A DNA stretch of 64,000 nt from Agarilytica sp045430285 (GTDB lineage Bacteria; Pseudomonadota; Gammaproteobacteria; Pseudomonadales; Cellvibrionaceae), in assembly GCA_045430285.1 (NCBI GenBank), contig JAILXV010000003.1, positions 248,001 to 312,000 on the forward strand, read 5' to 3'. A program made the position numbers and the translations under genes. Every line of letters starts with the position of its first letter. Position 1 is the first letter of the stretch. The notes beneath the pieces are model-generated. The model ran no database searches. It was not told the DNA's origin and saw only the letters and a program-made list of their open reading frames with translations. Of this stretch, positions 43,095-52,435 are shown piece by piece.

Positions 43095-43937
43095 TTACCC
43101 CCTACCCACAATAGGGATTAAATCTTTATGGGCATCATATTCTTGCGATAGCGCCTTTATGGTTGGAGGGACCTTATATTTATGAGGAGAATACGTCGGC
43201 AGCATTGATTTCAAGCTTTTCTTTAGTTTCTTAGTCTTTAGAAACTTTACGACCTTGGGATCTAACTGATGCCCAACACCTTTCGTCGCCACGTCATGCT
43301 GGGACATTAATTCTGAACATCGGCTTAAAAAACTTTCTTGGTGTTTCTGCGCAAACCAACACATCTTCGCTCGGAAAAAATAATCGCCATAAAGATGATT
43401 GTACAAATCGAACGCAACCGTACGATGTTCTATTTCCTCAACCATATGCCATTTAAATAAATCCGAAAACTTTTTGGAATTCTTTGGGTGGTCAAACATG
43501 CCGGATGAAATAGCCTCGAGTGCTGATTGCGTCGTGAATGACTCAAAGCCTTCTATATACCCGATCATAAATTTTTCTGGTTTTTCTGTTAAAAATCGAT
43601 CGAAGTCTTTCTGAAGCTCTGAAACACACTCGTCCAATCCTGGGTAACCCTGCGCAAGGATTAATTTATTAAAACGTTTATGCTGTGCGTAGTGATGCGC
43701 CTCCTGATGACAAAACTTCTCAACCTCAGTTTTCAAACTAGCATTAGTAATGAGAGGCACTACTTTTCTGACGGCTTTAACGATGGCGGGCTCTAACAAA
43801 GCGACAAAGAGCCCTATCGCTGTGAAACGGTAAGATATTGTCGGGTTATCTAGCATATATATCGGATTGAACTCTTCCATACTCGGCACGGAAAAATTGA
43901 TCTTTCTGACCGTAATGTCACTCTCTGATAACTGCAT
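43095..43937 (-). CDS. Metal-dependent hydrolase of PF10118 type (ferritin-like, diiron)
   Basis: 280-residue helical cytoplasmic protein. Metal ligands are visible in FCHQEAHHYAQHKRFN (about residues 95-110) and in WHMVEEIEHRTVAFDLYNHLYGDYFFR (about 188-215), the ExxH pattern of the family. Members are often annotated as metal-dependent hydrolases; the reaction is unproven. Start ATG 43937 follows AAAGGAAAT. It lies between the two yebG copies, on the opposite strand, and was either carried in with the duplication or trapped by it. Confidence 0.8.
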   Translation of the reverse strand: MQLSESDITVRKINFSVPSMEEFNPIYMLDNPTISYRFTAIGLFVALLEPAIVKAVRKVVPLITNASLKTEVEKFCHQEAHHYAQHKRFNKLILAQGYPGLDECVSELQKDFDRFLTEKPEKFMIGYIEGFESFTTQSALEAISSGMFDHPKNSKKFSDLFKWHMVEEIEHRTVAFDLYNHLYGDYFFRAKMCWFAQKHQESFLSRCSELMSQHDVATKGVGHQLDPKVVKFLKTKKLKKSLKSMLPTYSPHKYKVPPTIKALSQEYDAHKDLIPIVGRG

Positions 43938-44056
43938 TGGTTATTTCCTTTTTGCTCATTATTATGCCGGTCGGTATTTTATCCAGAAATGCAGGTGTAA
44001 ATCCAACCACAAATACTTTGAACCGACACTCAACAATTGTTCAATTTTTTGCATTT

Positions 44057-44300
44057 AAAAGAAGCTGAAGAACACGACAAAATGCTGGAGCTGGCAGCGA
44101 ACATTACCTGCCTAATTGAAAAACATATTGGCATAAGCGAGCTGGATAGTGAGGCCATTGGACTCTTATTAGCTCAACGCCGCGACAAACTTGCCGTCGC
44201 CTGCAAGGGTAAACCGGAAGTCCTACTTGAAGAAAAAGAAGTCACCGAAAACAAGGAAACCGTTTCGGAAAAAGTTACACCGTTAAGCGCCAGCGCCTAA
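44057..44300 (+). pseudogene. 5'-truncated yebG copy
   Basis: About 81 residues from KEAEEHDKML to the C-terminus, one substitution relative to the full gene (SEQDS to SELDS). The first 19 residues, the ribosome site and the LexA-like boxes are missing; an in-frame TTG at 44037 could only give an unrelated start. Probably silent unless read from a chance promoter. Confidence 0.85.
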
Positions 44301-44393
44301 GCCTTTAAGCGCACGGGTCAAAGATCAGCCCAAACACCACACGACCACTTGGGCTGCATCACCTTTGCCGCCATTCAGCGGCCTTTTCTTTAC
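44057..44393 (+). repeat. Direct repeat copy 2 (truncated yebG and decayed terminator)
   Basis: 337 nt matching 42616-42960. The left junction falls inside the AAAAGAAGCTG segment and the right junction just after TTTTCTTTAC, so the duplicated unit runs from yebG codon 20 or so through its terminator. Confidence 0.95.
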
Positions 44394-44454
44394 GCCTTTT
44401 TTCCTGCCGCTACTAGCACGATACCATGCGAAAAGCGCGCTGCTATCACATGCT

Positions 44455-44859
44455 CTATGGTTGATGCTCAATGTAGTTGATCAACAATTTAAACGGTGCT
44501 TTTTCGCCCAGGTGAACAACGATACCACTTCGTCCGTTTTCGAAATCTCGTATGACTTCCACAGGCTGATCGAGCTTGATCGTGTAATCTACATCTCCAC
44601 GACGACCAATAACCAAAACCTCTTCTATTTCTTTCTCTTTGTACTTAGGCAATGCAAGCTCGACTTTACGGACCGAGGATTCGTCACTTTTAGACACTGA
44701 AACCACTTCCAAGCCAAGCTTTTCGCCCTTGAAGCCTCTCGCCGCATCCAGCCAACTGCTCTCGACACTAGAGCGCACAATTTTTTTCGCTTCCGCCGAC
44801 ACAGTTTCTATAAATGGAAACCATATCACTGCACACATTACTAAAACTACACGCTTCAT
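44455..44859 (-). CDS. Small exported protein of unknown function
   Basis: 134 residues from the ATG at 44859, where a signal peptide begins (MKRVVLVMCAVIWFPFIETVSA); the frame extends to 44973 without a better start. The mature part is charged, with a RGDVDYTIKLDQPVEVIRDFENGRSGIVVHLGEKAPFK segment that looks beta-rich. No family recognised. It stands alone, 3' to the truncated yebG copy and divergent from the GntP genes. Confidence 0.65.
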   Translation of the reverse strand: MKRVVLVMCAVIWFPFIETVSAEAKKIVRSSVESSWLDAARGFKGEKLGLEVVSVSKSDESSVRKVELALPKYKEKEIEEVLVIGRRGDVDYTIKLDQPVEVIRDFENGRSGIVVHLGEKAPFKLLINYIEHQP

Positions 44860-45164
44860 AGTGGGACCCTTGGGGTGAATAAAAGAAAACCAGCCTATAC
44901 TGAGTATTGTATATTGCGTGCACCCCAAGGTCACTGGAAGCGTTATAGCTAATACGGCGCCTCGCCTACACATGAACGATATGTCATGTTTTGGGGGTTA
45001 CGCACGACTTTATAATTTATTCTTCTTTGCATCCCGATGGATCCGATCTAGCCTTATTGTTATATAAAGTTGGTTTATTAATTAAAAAAAAGGTATCCGA
45101 TTAAATACCCCTAGACAGTATTGATCGCGTAAGGCCTTCTACTTTTGGCATAAAAGGAACAGCC

Positions 45165-46481
45165 ATGCTAAGCATGATCGGCCTTATTGGCGGGCTAGCG
45201 CTTCTTATGTATCTATCCCTTAGAGGGATGAATTTATTTTTTGCTGCACCCATTTGTGCTTTTTTTGTCGCAATATCCGGCGAGATTACAGTATTTTCCA
45301 CGGTTGGCTCAGACAGCTATATGCGTGGTTATATGGATGGCTTTGGTAACTTTATTCAAGCCTGGTTTTTTGTGTTCCTGCTTGGCAGTTTGTTCGGGAA
45401 ACTCATGGAAGGCTCGGGAGCTGCGGATAGCCTCGCACATTGGATTACCACCAAGTTCGGCAGAAAACATGCAGTATTTTCTGTCGTAGGTGCCTGTGTA
45501 TTACTGACATACGGCGGTGTTAGCTTATTTGTCGTGGCGTTCTCCGTTTACCCAATGGCAATGAGCCTATTCCGCGACGCCAATATCCCCCACCGGTTGA
45601 TCCCCGCAACGCTTGGTTTCGGATCGGTCACCTTCACAATGACCTCTGCGGGGTCTCCCGAAATACAAAACTGGATTCCCATTAAATACTTGGGAACGAC
45701 GCCTTTTGCCGCCTGGGAGGTGAGCGCTGTCGTCGCGTTATTTATGGCTGTTACCGGTTTCTTATGGCTGCACTACATGGTTAAAAGTGCTGAAAACCGC
45801 GGCGAAGACTTTGGTAAGGCCAGAGGCACGGTCCCAGAACTAACCGAAGCGCAAATCGCGCAACTCCCACATCCTGCAAGCGGTTTTATTCCTCTGCTGG
45901 TGGTACTTGGTACCGCCTACATTGCGCACGAACATCTCGCTGAAAACGGGCTGATTGTGGCCTTGCTAGCCGGTTGTATAGCGCTCGGCATCGCCAATTT
46001 TCGCTACATAAAAGACGCTGCAAATCTCTTGAGTGATGGCACATACGGCGCGCTCATGGCAATAGGCAACACTTCCGCCGTGGTGGGCTTTGGTGCTGTC
46101 GCAAAACTCTCTCCTGCATTTGCCACAGTCGTCTCAGCGATGACCAGTATGGACAGTAATGGCTTAATCGGTGCCGCCGTCGCGATCACGACCATAGCCG
46201 GTCTCACGGGCTCTGCATCAGGTGGCCAAACGATCGCTTTGCCCGAACTCGCGCCGCATTACTTGGAAAATGGGATGGACCCTGAACATTTACACCGTAT
46301 TACCGCTATCTCCTCCGGCGCCTTAGACACACTCCCTCACAATGGCTATGTCGTGACAACCATTCGTGTTATTTGTAATGAAACACACAAAGCCGCCTAC
46401 GGCAGCATGGCAGCGCTGACCGTTGTTATCCCGCTCGCCGGATTGGCATTGGCGATTGGTTTAATCAATCTTGGCTTGTAG
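45165..46481 (+). CDS. GntP-family permease, copy 1
   Basis: 438 residues, about 12 membrane segments. The family features include FLLGSLFGKLMEGSGAADSLA, YGGVSLFVVAFSVYPMA, TSAGSPEIQNWIPIKYLGT and TGSASGGQTIALPELAPHYLE. GntP proteins are proton symporters for gluconate, hydroxybutyrate or related organic acids; the substrate here cannot be read. Followed after 24 bp by a close paralogue, probably on one transcript. Confidence 0.9.
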   Translation: MLSMIGLIGGLALLMYLSLRGMNLFFAAPICAFFVAISGEITVFSTVGSDSYMRGYMDGFGNFIQAWFFVFLLGSLFGKLMEGSGAADSLAHWITTKFGRKHAVFSVVGACVLLTYGGVSLFVVAFSVYPMAMSLFRDANIPHRLIPATLGFGSVTFTMTSAGSPEIQNWIPIKYLGTTPFAAWEVSAVVALFMAVTGFLWLHYMVKSAENRGEDFGKARGTVPELTEAQIAQLPHPASGFIPLLVVLGTAYIAHEHLAENGLIVALLAGCIALGIANFRYIKDAANLLSDGTYGALMAIGNTSAVVGFGAVAKLSPAFATVVSAMTSMDSNGLIGAAVAITTIAGLTGSASGGQTIALPELAPHYLENGMDPEHLHRITAISSGALDTLPHNGYVVTTIRVICNETHKAAYGSMAALTVVIPLAGLALAIGLINLGL

Positions 46482-46505
46482 CGCCAGTAATAACTAGGGT
46501 CTTTT

Positions 46506-47822
46506 ATGTTGAGCTTAATTGGACTAATTGCCGCAATCACTCTATTGATCTATTTTTCGTTGCGCGGTGTGAGTCTATTTTTAACAACACCGCTATGCGC
46601 GATTATTATTGCGACGACCGGCAATATCACGCTGATATCTGCAGATGGCAGTGAAGATTTAGTGAAGGCTTATACCGCCGGTTTTTCAACGTTTTTTCGA
46701 AACTGGTTTTTCATGTTTTTGCTCGGCAGTTTATTCGGTAAGCTAATGGAGGCTTCTGGAGCCGCGCACAGTTTGTCGCACTGGATCGTATCGAAGTTTG
46801 GTCACAAATATACGGTGTTTTCTGTGGTGGCCATCTGTGCAGTGTTAACATACGGTGGGGTTAGCGTCTTTATCGTGGCGTTTTCGGTATACCCACTGGC
46901 AGCCAGCCTATTTCGAGACGCAAAAATTCCGCACCGCTTTATTCCTGCAACACTCGCATTTGGCTCCGTCACATTCACAATGACCTCTGCAGGGTCCCCA
47001 GAAATTCAAAATTGGATACCGATCAAATATTTGGGTACTAGCCCTTATGCCGCCTGGGAAGTAAGTTTGATTGTCGCAATATTTATGGCGATTATCGGAT
47101 TCATATGGCTTCAGTACATGATCAACAAGGCACGTTTAAACGATGAAGATCTTGGATCGGTGCTCGAAGAAAAAAATCTTTATTCTCAACAAGATCCGGA
47201 ACAGCTACCTCATCCGCTTATTGGCTTTATTCCACTTGTCATTGTTTTACTTACTGCGATATTAACCCACACCGCACTTCGCGAAAACGCGCTGAGCGTG
47301 GCGCTTTTCGCTGGATGTGCAACTCTGGGAATAACAAGTTTCAAACGCATAAAAAATACTTCGTCCATCTTAGATCAAAGTGCTTATGGCGCGCTCATGG
47401 CAATAGGTAATACTTCCGCCGTCGTAGGTTTTGGTGCTGTCGCGATGTTGTCTCCCGCGTTTGAAGGCATCGTCGCGATATTAACAAATATGGAAGGCAA
47501 TCAGCTTATCGGCGCAGCGCTTGCTATCACCACTGTTGCAGGTATCACCGGATCCGCTTCCGGAGGACAAACCATCGCGTTACCAGAATTGGCGCCCCAT
47601 TATTTAGAAGCCGGAACGAACCCTGAACACCTGCATCGAATCACTGCGATCTCATCCGGTATGTTAGATTCTCTTCCGCACAGCGGTTACGTTGTCACAA
47701 CGATCCGAGAGATATGTAAGGAAACGCATAAAAGTGCGTACTTACCGTTAGGTGCGGTCACTGCAATTGTGCCGATGTTAGGCTTATGCCTCGCCATTGC
47801 ATTAATTCAGATGGGGCTCTAA
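46506..47822 (+). CDS. GntP-family permease, copy 2
   Basis: 438 residues, the same length and layout as copy 1 and identical across long signature stretches (FGSVTFTMTSAGSPEIQNWI; ASGGQTIALPELAPHYLE). Differences cluster in the central loop (LGSVLEEKNLYSQQDPEQLPHP against the other copy) and the first helices. A tandem duplication, either for dosage or for different substrates. Confidence 0.9.
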   Translation: MLSLIGLIAAITLLIYFSLRGVSLFLTTPLCAIIIATTGNITLISADGSEDLVKAYTAGFSTFFRNWFFMFLLGSLFGKLMEASGAAHSLSHWIVSKFGHKYTVFSVVAICAVLTYGGVSVFIVAFSVYPLAASLFRDAKIPHRFIPATLAFGSVTFTMTSAGSPEIQNWIPIKYLGTSPYAAWEVSLIVAIFMAIIGFIWLQYMINKARLNDEDLGSVLEEKNLYSQQDPEQLPHPLIGFIPLVIVLLTAILTHTALRENALSVALFAGCATLGITSFKRIKNTSSILDQSAYGALMAIGNTSAVVGFGAVAMLSPAFEGIVAILTNMEGNQLIGAALAITTVAGITGSASGGQTIALPELAPHYLEAGTNPEHLHRITAISSGMLDSLPHSGYVVTTIREICKETHKSAYLPLGAVTAIVPMLGLCLAIALIQMGL

Positions 47823-47848
47823 TCTACTTTTAGGTACGTCATCGTCAT

Positions 47849-48664
47849 TTACTTATTCCGTCTAAACGGCAATATCAAACACCACCAAAATAAAGAGGGG
47901 TTTTGATTACGATAGCGGCTAAGCCCAACAACCAATTTTTCTTGACCTTCCTGTGGGGTCTGCACATAAGATCCAAACACTTTGTCCCATACTGCCAGAA
48001 AAAAACCAAAATTTTTGTTCATTTCGTTGTCATTAACCGAGTGATGAATGCGATGCATATCTGGCGTTACTATTGCGTACCGCAAAACACGATCTACCCC
48101 CAACGGGAAACGAATATTGGCATGGCTAAACATGGCAGCAGCGCTCAACACAATTTCGAATATCAGTATTGATTCTGGGCTCGGCCCCAGAATTACAATC
48201 AAAACCATTTTGAACAATACGGATACTAAAATTTCCGCAGGGTGAAATCGAAAGCCAGTGGTCACATCAAACGCACTATCCGCGTGATGTACTTTGTGTA
48301 TCCGCCACAAGAAAGGAACGATATGAAAAATTCGGTGCTGCCAGTAAATAGCCAAATCAAACAGAACCATTACCACGAATAGTTTAACTGGCTCCGGCAA
48401 TACAATAAGATTCAGTATTCCCCAAGAATTTTCTTCCCAGACCAGTGCCGTACCCGCTAGGGATATAGGTACTGCCCAACGCACGAGAACCGCACCCATA
48501 AAAACGAGCGAAATATTTGTGAATTTTCGGTGAAAACCGCTCGTATAATCAGCTCGTCTGGGGAACAAATACTCAACAACTGAAATAGCGAAAAGTACGA
48601 CTATGAATATACCTAATCGAATCCATAATGGGTCCATCTGTATCTCGTTGAGCATGTGAACCAC
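47849..48664 (-). CDS. Sterol desaturase / fatty acid hydroxylase-family protein
   Basis: 271-residue membrane protein with the eight-histidine diiron motif: HRIFH, HKVHH, and HRIHH (DMHRIHHS), within helices at about residues 12-32, 45-65 and 95-120. The family hydroxylates or desaturates lipids, including ornithine lipids and hopanoids. No lipid-synthesis partner is adjacent, so the substrate is open. Confidence 0.88.
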   Translation of the reverse strand: MVHMLNEIQMDPLWIRLGIFIVVLFAISVVEYLFPRRADYTSGFHRKFTNISLVFMGAVLVRWAVPISLAGTALVWEENSWGILNLIVLPEPVKLFVVMVLFDLAIYWQHRIFHIVPFLWRIHKVHHADSAFDVTTGFRFHPAEILVSVLFKMVLIVILGPSPESILIFEIVLSAAAMFSHANIRFPLGVDRVLRYAIVTPDMHRIHHSVNDNEMNKNFGFFLAVWDKVFGSYVQTPQEGQEKLVVGLSRYRNQNPSLFWWCLILPFRRNK

Positions 48665-48728
48665 ACTCCCTGCAGATTAAATACGGTATTAGCAATGTTA
48701 GGCTACAGTCGAAGTACCTGAATGCAGT

Positions 48729-50147
48729 TTAACTGGGGTTTATCTCTATTGCGGGAAGTTCGTAAAACCCAGCCTGCACCTCTTCATTAGGCCCATACAG
48801 TCGCATCGTGACATAAAATACTCCGTTTGGAGCTGGTAACCAATTAGACGCTAACGACTCCCCAGGGCTAGTATTTTGGAAGTATAGCGTCAACGATCCA
48901 TCTTCATTATATTCAAGCGATTCAGTACGGTCACCAATAGAATATCGATTTATAGGATTTTCAATAAGTGCTCCAAATTGATCATACATCGTTAATGACC
49001 AAAAATAATTGGCCCCCAGTAAGTTCTGCGGAGTCAGATCCAAACGGTAATTGGCAGCGCTGGCGTCTAACCTTTCGCCAACTGCATCGACTCTAGCGCC
49101 GATATACGCCGCCTCGGATAACGGTAAAGCATATATACCATACCAAGCGACTACAGATCGAAAAATATAGTTCTGATCATAATCTCCGATTTCTGGATTC
49201 GGCTGGGACCATCCGTTAACTGTCCCCTGCGGAACAGGAAACTGTATTGCGTCCCGCGCGGCTGATATTCCATCGATTATTTGTATCTGTTCTGTATTTG
49301 AAAACGCATTAAAATCAAAATCTAGCCCTGGCCCAACATTAATATTCGAAAAACCTTCTAACAAAGAAGATTCGTCTTCTGAAAAATCGTACAGTGGCAT
49401 TAAGAAATTCATGTACTCAAAGAATTCTGGAGAATCATCGTTTTTCGCATCGAAAAACCTCGGCCAAGCTAACAATTCTGCGCCTTCAGGAGCGGGCTCA
49501 CCCAAAAAATCACTCAACGCCGTAATCATTGTTGAATCCTGTAATTCCGATCCATCCCCCAGATCAGATAAACCAGATACTCCCACTCGCATAATCGCAA
49601 CCACTATTTGCGAGTTAGAGCGCACAACATCCAAGCCCGCTGTATTATTAAAATTAGATTCATCCCAGTCTGGCCCAGCGACAATGACATCTTTCATTGT
49701 CGCGCCGCGTTGCTCTGAAGAAATAATCGAAATATTATCGGTAAAAAGGTCCAGTAACTGTACGGAATAATATCGATTGGTGACGTCGGGAATACTAATC
49801 ACAATGGGCTCAGCACGCAGATCTAAGATAGCCGAAGAATACAAAGTATCGTTGTTCGGAGATACAGCGTTAGCATCGCTTGGCGTGGTTAAAGTTTTTC
49901 TATGTAAAAATTCATTTGGCTGCAACACAGCATCATTGGCATAAACTCGATAGAAAAATTTGAAATTCTCAACTATTGGAAATCCGAAGATATATGCTGA
50001 TTCCGCTGCATCTGTAAGGTCGGTTTCCACCACAGGGACGCCAGGTGGATCATCCGAACATGCTCCAATCACAGAAAGAAGCATCACTCCGACGATAACA
50101 CGCACCCAAGAAGAAAAGTCGCAATTACTTATGAAAGAATTACCCAT
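48729..50147 (-). CDS. DUF1254/DUF1214-domain lipoprotein
   Basis: 472 residues with lipobox VIGAC (Cys near residue 30). DUF1254 region: AESAYIFGFPIVENFKFFYRVY...FLHRKTLTTPSDANAVSPNNDTLYSSAILDL. DUF1214 region near the C-terminus: GANYFWSLTMYDQFGALIENPINRYSIGDRT...LASNWLPAPNGVFYVTMRLYGP. Widespread envelope protein family with no settled function. Isolated gene. Confidence 0.88.
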   Translation of the reverse strand: MGNSFISNCDFSSWVRVIVGVMLLSVIGACSDDPPGVPVVETDLTDAAESAYIFGFPIVENFKFFYRVYANDAVLQPNEFLHRKTLTTPSDANAVSPNNDTLYSSAILDLRAEPIVISIPDVTNRYYSVQLLDLFTDNISIISSEQRGATMKDVIVAGPDWDESNFNNTAGLDVVRSNSQIVVAIMRVGVSGLSDLGDGSELQDSTMITALSDFLGEPAPEGAELLAWPRFFDAKNDDSPEFFEYMNFLMPLYDFSEDESSLLEGFSNINVGPGLDFDFNAFSNTEQIQIIDGISAARDAIQFPVPQGTVNGWSQPNPEIGDYDQNYIFRSVVAWYGIYALPLSEAAYIGARVDAVGERLDASAANYRLDLTPQNLLGANYFWSLTMYDQFGALIENPINRYSIGDRTESLEYNEDGSLTLYFQNTSPGESLASNWLPAPNGVFYVTMRLYGPNEEVQAGFYELPAIEINPS

Positions 50148-50303
50148 TAAAAGCTCCTACCTGTACCTATCTCCATTGCTAACAACAAAGCAAAATTGTT
50201 ACCCAGAGTTAACATCCTATAAATAAGACACGTAGCGTCAACAATCGCTCAAAATTGTAGTTTCGAGCAGACGAAAACAAGGAGATACGACAAAGAAAGG
50301 AGT

Positions 50304-50333
50304 AAAAAGGAGGAGAGCGCCAATCAAGCGCTC
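50304..50333 (-). terminator. Terminator of the TPR/TolQR operon
   Basis: GAGCGC (50315-50320) and GCGCTC (50328-50333) with a 7-nt loop; on the minus strand a pyrimidine-rich run ending in TTTTT follows (A-run 50304-50308). It lies 21 bp past the AgmX-like stop. Confidence 0.7.
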
Positions 50334-50353
50334 AACAGGGAAATACCAAAAAT

Positions 50354-51307
50354 TTAGTACGGCAAGAAATCCATATCGTAATTTAAAACGGTTTTTAAGA
50401 CGTCTTTTGAGCCGAAGTTGATAAGACGAATACGCGACATCAACTTACGTTCCAACGCAGGGTCATTTAAATCACTGGAAACGATCGAAACGTTAAGCAC
50501 TCTGCCTGCGCTGTCAATTTCTATTTTGAACTGAACTTTACCTTCAAGCGCAGGGTTTTTTCTAAGTGCGCGATTATAGATAGCATAAATCGCACCTTTA
50601 TTTTTATCCATGACCTTACGAATTTCTTCCTGACTACGAGAAGAGCGATCTGCGGAAGTTTGAACAACAGCGGGCGCTTTGCCATCGCCGGTTTTCAGCT
50701 TGCTTTGGACGGCTGCGGCTGTTTTCTTCGCTGACACGGCAACGCCACCAGTATCTCGGCTTAGATTCGAGGTATTAATACCGCCACTGCCTTTCTTAGC
50801 ACCACTAGAAATAATATCACGATTAAGCTCTGCAGCTTCGCCGGTGCCTTGTGTCAGCTCGGCGTTAACTTCTGAAAGATCGAAAGAATCGCGTAGATCT
50901 GAAAGCTGATCCGCAAACTGATTAATTTCTTCTTGAGCTTGCTCACGCGCTTTCTCTACCAGTTTCGCTGGTGGTGGCGTGGGCTTAGGTTTATCTTCTT
51001 TTTTTGGCTCTTCCTTCTTAGGCTCTTCTTTCTTTTTTTCTTTCTTCTCTTCTTTTTTGGGCTTAGGCGTTGGTTTTGGAGTGGGCTTGGGCAGCTCTTT
51101 CTTCTCGAGCACAACCTTGGCTAACTGTGGCGGTAATTTTTCTTTTTCTTCTCGCGATTGCTCTGGCACATCAACCAAAGGAATCGCTACACTGAAAATC
51201 AAAAACGGTATGAGTAGAATAATGAATATATTCCAGTACCGTCGATTGTCTTGAATCGTTGAGCTCCATGGAAGCTGTAGATTAGGGGCTGCTATCGTTC
51301 TCGCCAT
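50354..51307 (-). CDS. AgmX/PglI C-terminal domain protein, TonB-like
   Basis: 317 residues from the ATG at 51307, one base after the ExbD stop. One membrane helix (YWNIFIILLIPFLIFSVAIPLV, about residues 25-46) is followed by a long Pro/Lys/Glu linker (about 60-115) that can span the periplasm, a coiled-coil stretch and a C-terminal AgmX/PglI-type domain (RKVMDKNKGAIYAIYNRALRKNPALEGKVQFKIEIDSAGRVLNVSIVSS), which resembles TonB. AgmX (GltJ/GltG) is part of the myxobacterial gliding machinery. Last gene of the operon; it likely carries motor energy to outer-envelope partners. Confidence 0.8.
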   Translation of the reverse strand: MARTIAAPNLQLPWSSTIQDNRRYWNIFIILLIPFLIFSVAIPLVDVPEQSREEKEKLPPQLAKVVLEKKELPKPTPKPTPKPKKEEKKEKKKEEPKKEEPKKEDKPKPTPPPAKLVEKAREQAQEEINQFADQLSDLRDSFDLSEVNAELTQGTGEAAELNRDIISSGAKKGSGGINTSNLSRDTGGVAVSAKKTAAAVQSKLKTGDGKAPAVVQTSADRSSRSQEEIRKVMDKNKGAIYAIYNRALRKNPALEGKVQFKIEIDSAGRVLNVSIVSSDLNDPALERKLMSRIRLINFGSKDVLKTVLNYDMDFLPY

Positions 51308-51308
51308 T

Positions 51309-51836
51309 TTAGCCCTCCACCCCTGGCGCCGGCACGGCATCGTCTGGCACTTGGCTTACCGCTAACGATATATTGCGATATTCGGACTTTGCACAGGTCG
51401 TCATGATTTTTTTCAGTAGGGCATACGGAATTTTTTCATCTCCCATAATCGTCACGTCACGGCCTTTCTCTTGTTCTTTCACGTTACGATATGGTTTTCT
51501 TGAGGCAAGGTACGTAAGTTCTTTTTTAAGTAACGCGATTTCATTGCCTTCGTCTTTCATCGCTTTTTTAACACTAGTAACTTTACGACCACCCACCAAA
51601 ATTTCTTCGGCACTGACCATCACCACCAAGTTGGTCTCTGGCTTTTTCTCAGCTACAGACGCAGGCAGTTTAATGTCTTTATTGCTCTGTAACACTTCTA
51701 CTTCTGAGGAGTTCACTAACAGAAAAAACACCAAGATGGTGAAGATATCCATCAGGGAGACTAGATTTAATTTCGACTGATTGTTTGTTCGGCGATGATG
51801 CCGCTCCATGCGCTTAGCACGTATTGACTGCTTCAT
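51309..51836 (-). CDS. ExbD/TolR-family protein, second copy
   Basis: 175 residues. A basic N-terminus precedes a single membrane helix with the motor aspartate (LVSLMDIFTILVFFLLVNSSEVEVL). The periplasmic part has the ExbD-type fold (KDIKLPASVAEKKPETNLVVMVSAEEILVGGRKV). It overlaps the previous ExbD by 4 bp. Paired with TolQ at 52436-53098 it would form a proton-driven stator. Confidence 0.9.
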   Translation of the reverse strand: MKQSIRAKRMERHHRRTNNQSKLNLVSLMDIFTILVFFLLVNSSEVEVLQSNKDIKLPASVAEKKPETNLVVMVSAEEILVGGRKVTSVKKAMKDEGNEIALLKKELTYLASRKPYRNVKEQEKGRDVTIMGDEKIPYALLKKIMTTCAKSEYRNISLAVSQVPDDAVPAPGVEG

Positions 51837-52390
51837 GAGGACGTCTTCTCCTCTTTGTCAGTCGTCAAATTATTTGCAGGCGCATCTCCGAGTGATATCA
51901 CGGGAAATAATTCCGCATCCACTACTGACGCGGCTTGTACCGCTTTAAAACTGCGGACGGTGTCCATCGATTTCACAATCGTTTGATAGTCTGTCGTTGG
52001 CTGAGACAAAATCAAAATATCTTTTTTATCGACATCTTTATTTGCCAAGATGCGTTTCACTTCTTGCAAGGTGTCGGATAACAATTTGAAGTCATAAACA
52101 AACTCGCCGGTTGCTTCGTCTTCAATCTTTGGAAGGCGCTTCACCGGAACACCTGCAGGGAAGTTCACTAATAATTCATCAGGGAAAATAATAAGCTCTA
52201 AGGTTTCATCTTTTAGATCTTGCTTAGCCTGCTCTGGGTCGGAGGATAGATCAGGCAGCTTAAGGTCCAATACGGTGACATGCGAAAACACCATGCTCAT
52301 GAGCAGCACGGGCACCAAGATGATCATCAAATTCATGAAAGAAGTGATATCTAAATCAGCTTCTTGAGTTCTGAAACGTCTTTTTCGCAT
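51833..52390 (-). CDS. ExbD/TolR-family protein, first copy
   Basis: 185 residues. The membrane helix lacks a clear charged residue at the usual aspartate position but has LDITSFMNLMIILVPVLLMSMVFS, with the Asp just before it. The periplasmic domain is ExbD-like. Two unequal ExbD/TolR subunits next to one TolQ is the arrangement of the AglRQS motor. The gene starts 45 bp after tolQ. Confidence 0.88.
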   Translation of the reverse strand: MRKRRFRTQEADLDITSFMNLMIILVPVLLMSMVFSHVTVLDLKLPDLSSDPEQAKQDLKDETLELIIFPDELLVNFPAGVPVKRLPKIEDEATGEFVYDFKLLSDTLQEVKRILANKDVDKKDILILSQPTTDYQTIVKSMDTVRSFKAVQAASVVDAELFPVISLGDAPANNLTTDKEEKTSS

Positions 52391-52435
52391 AGCAATCGCC
52401 GAGCAGAGAATTATTCCGTAAAGTGAATCCCTAAC

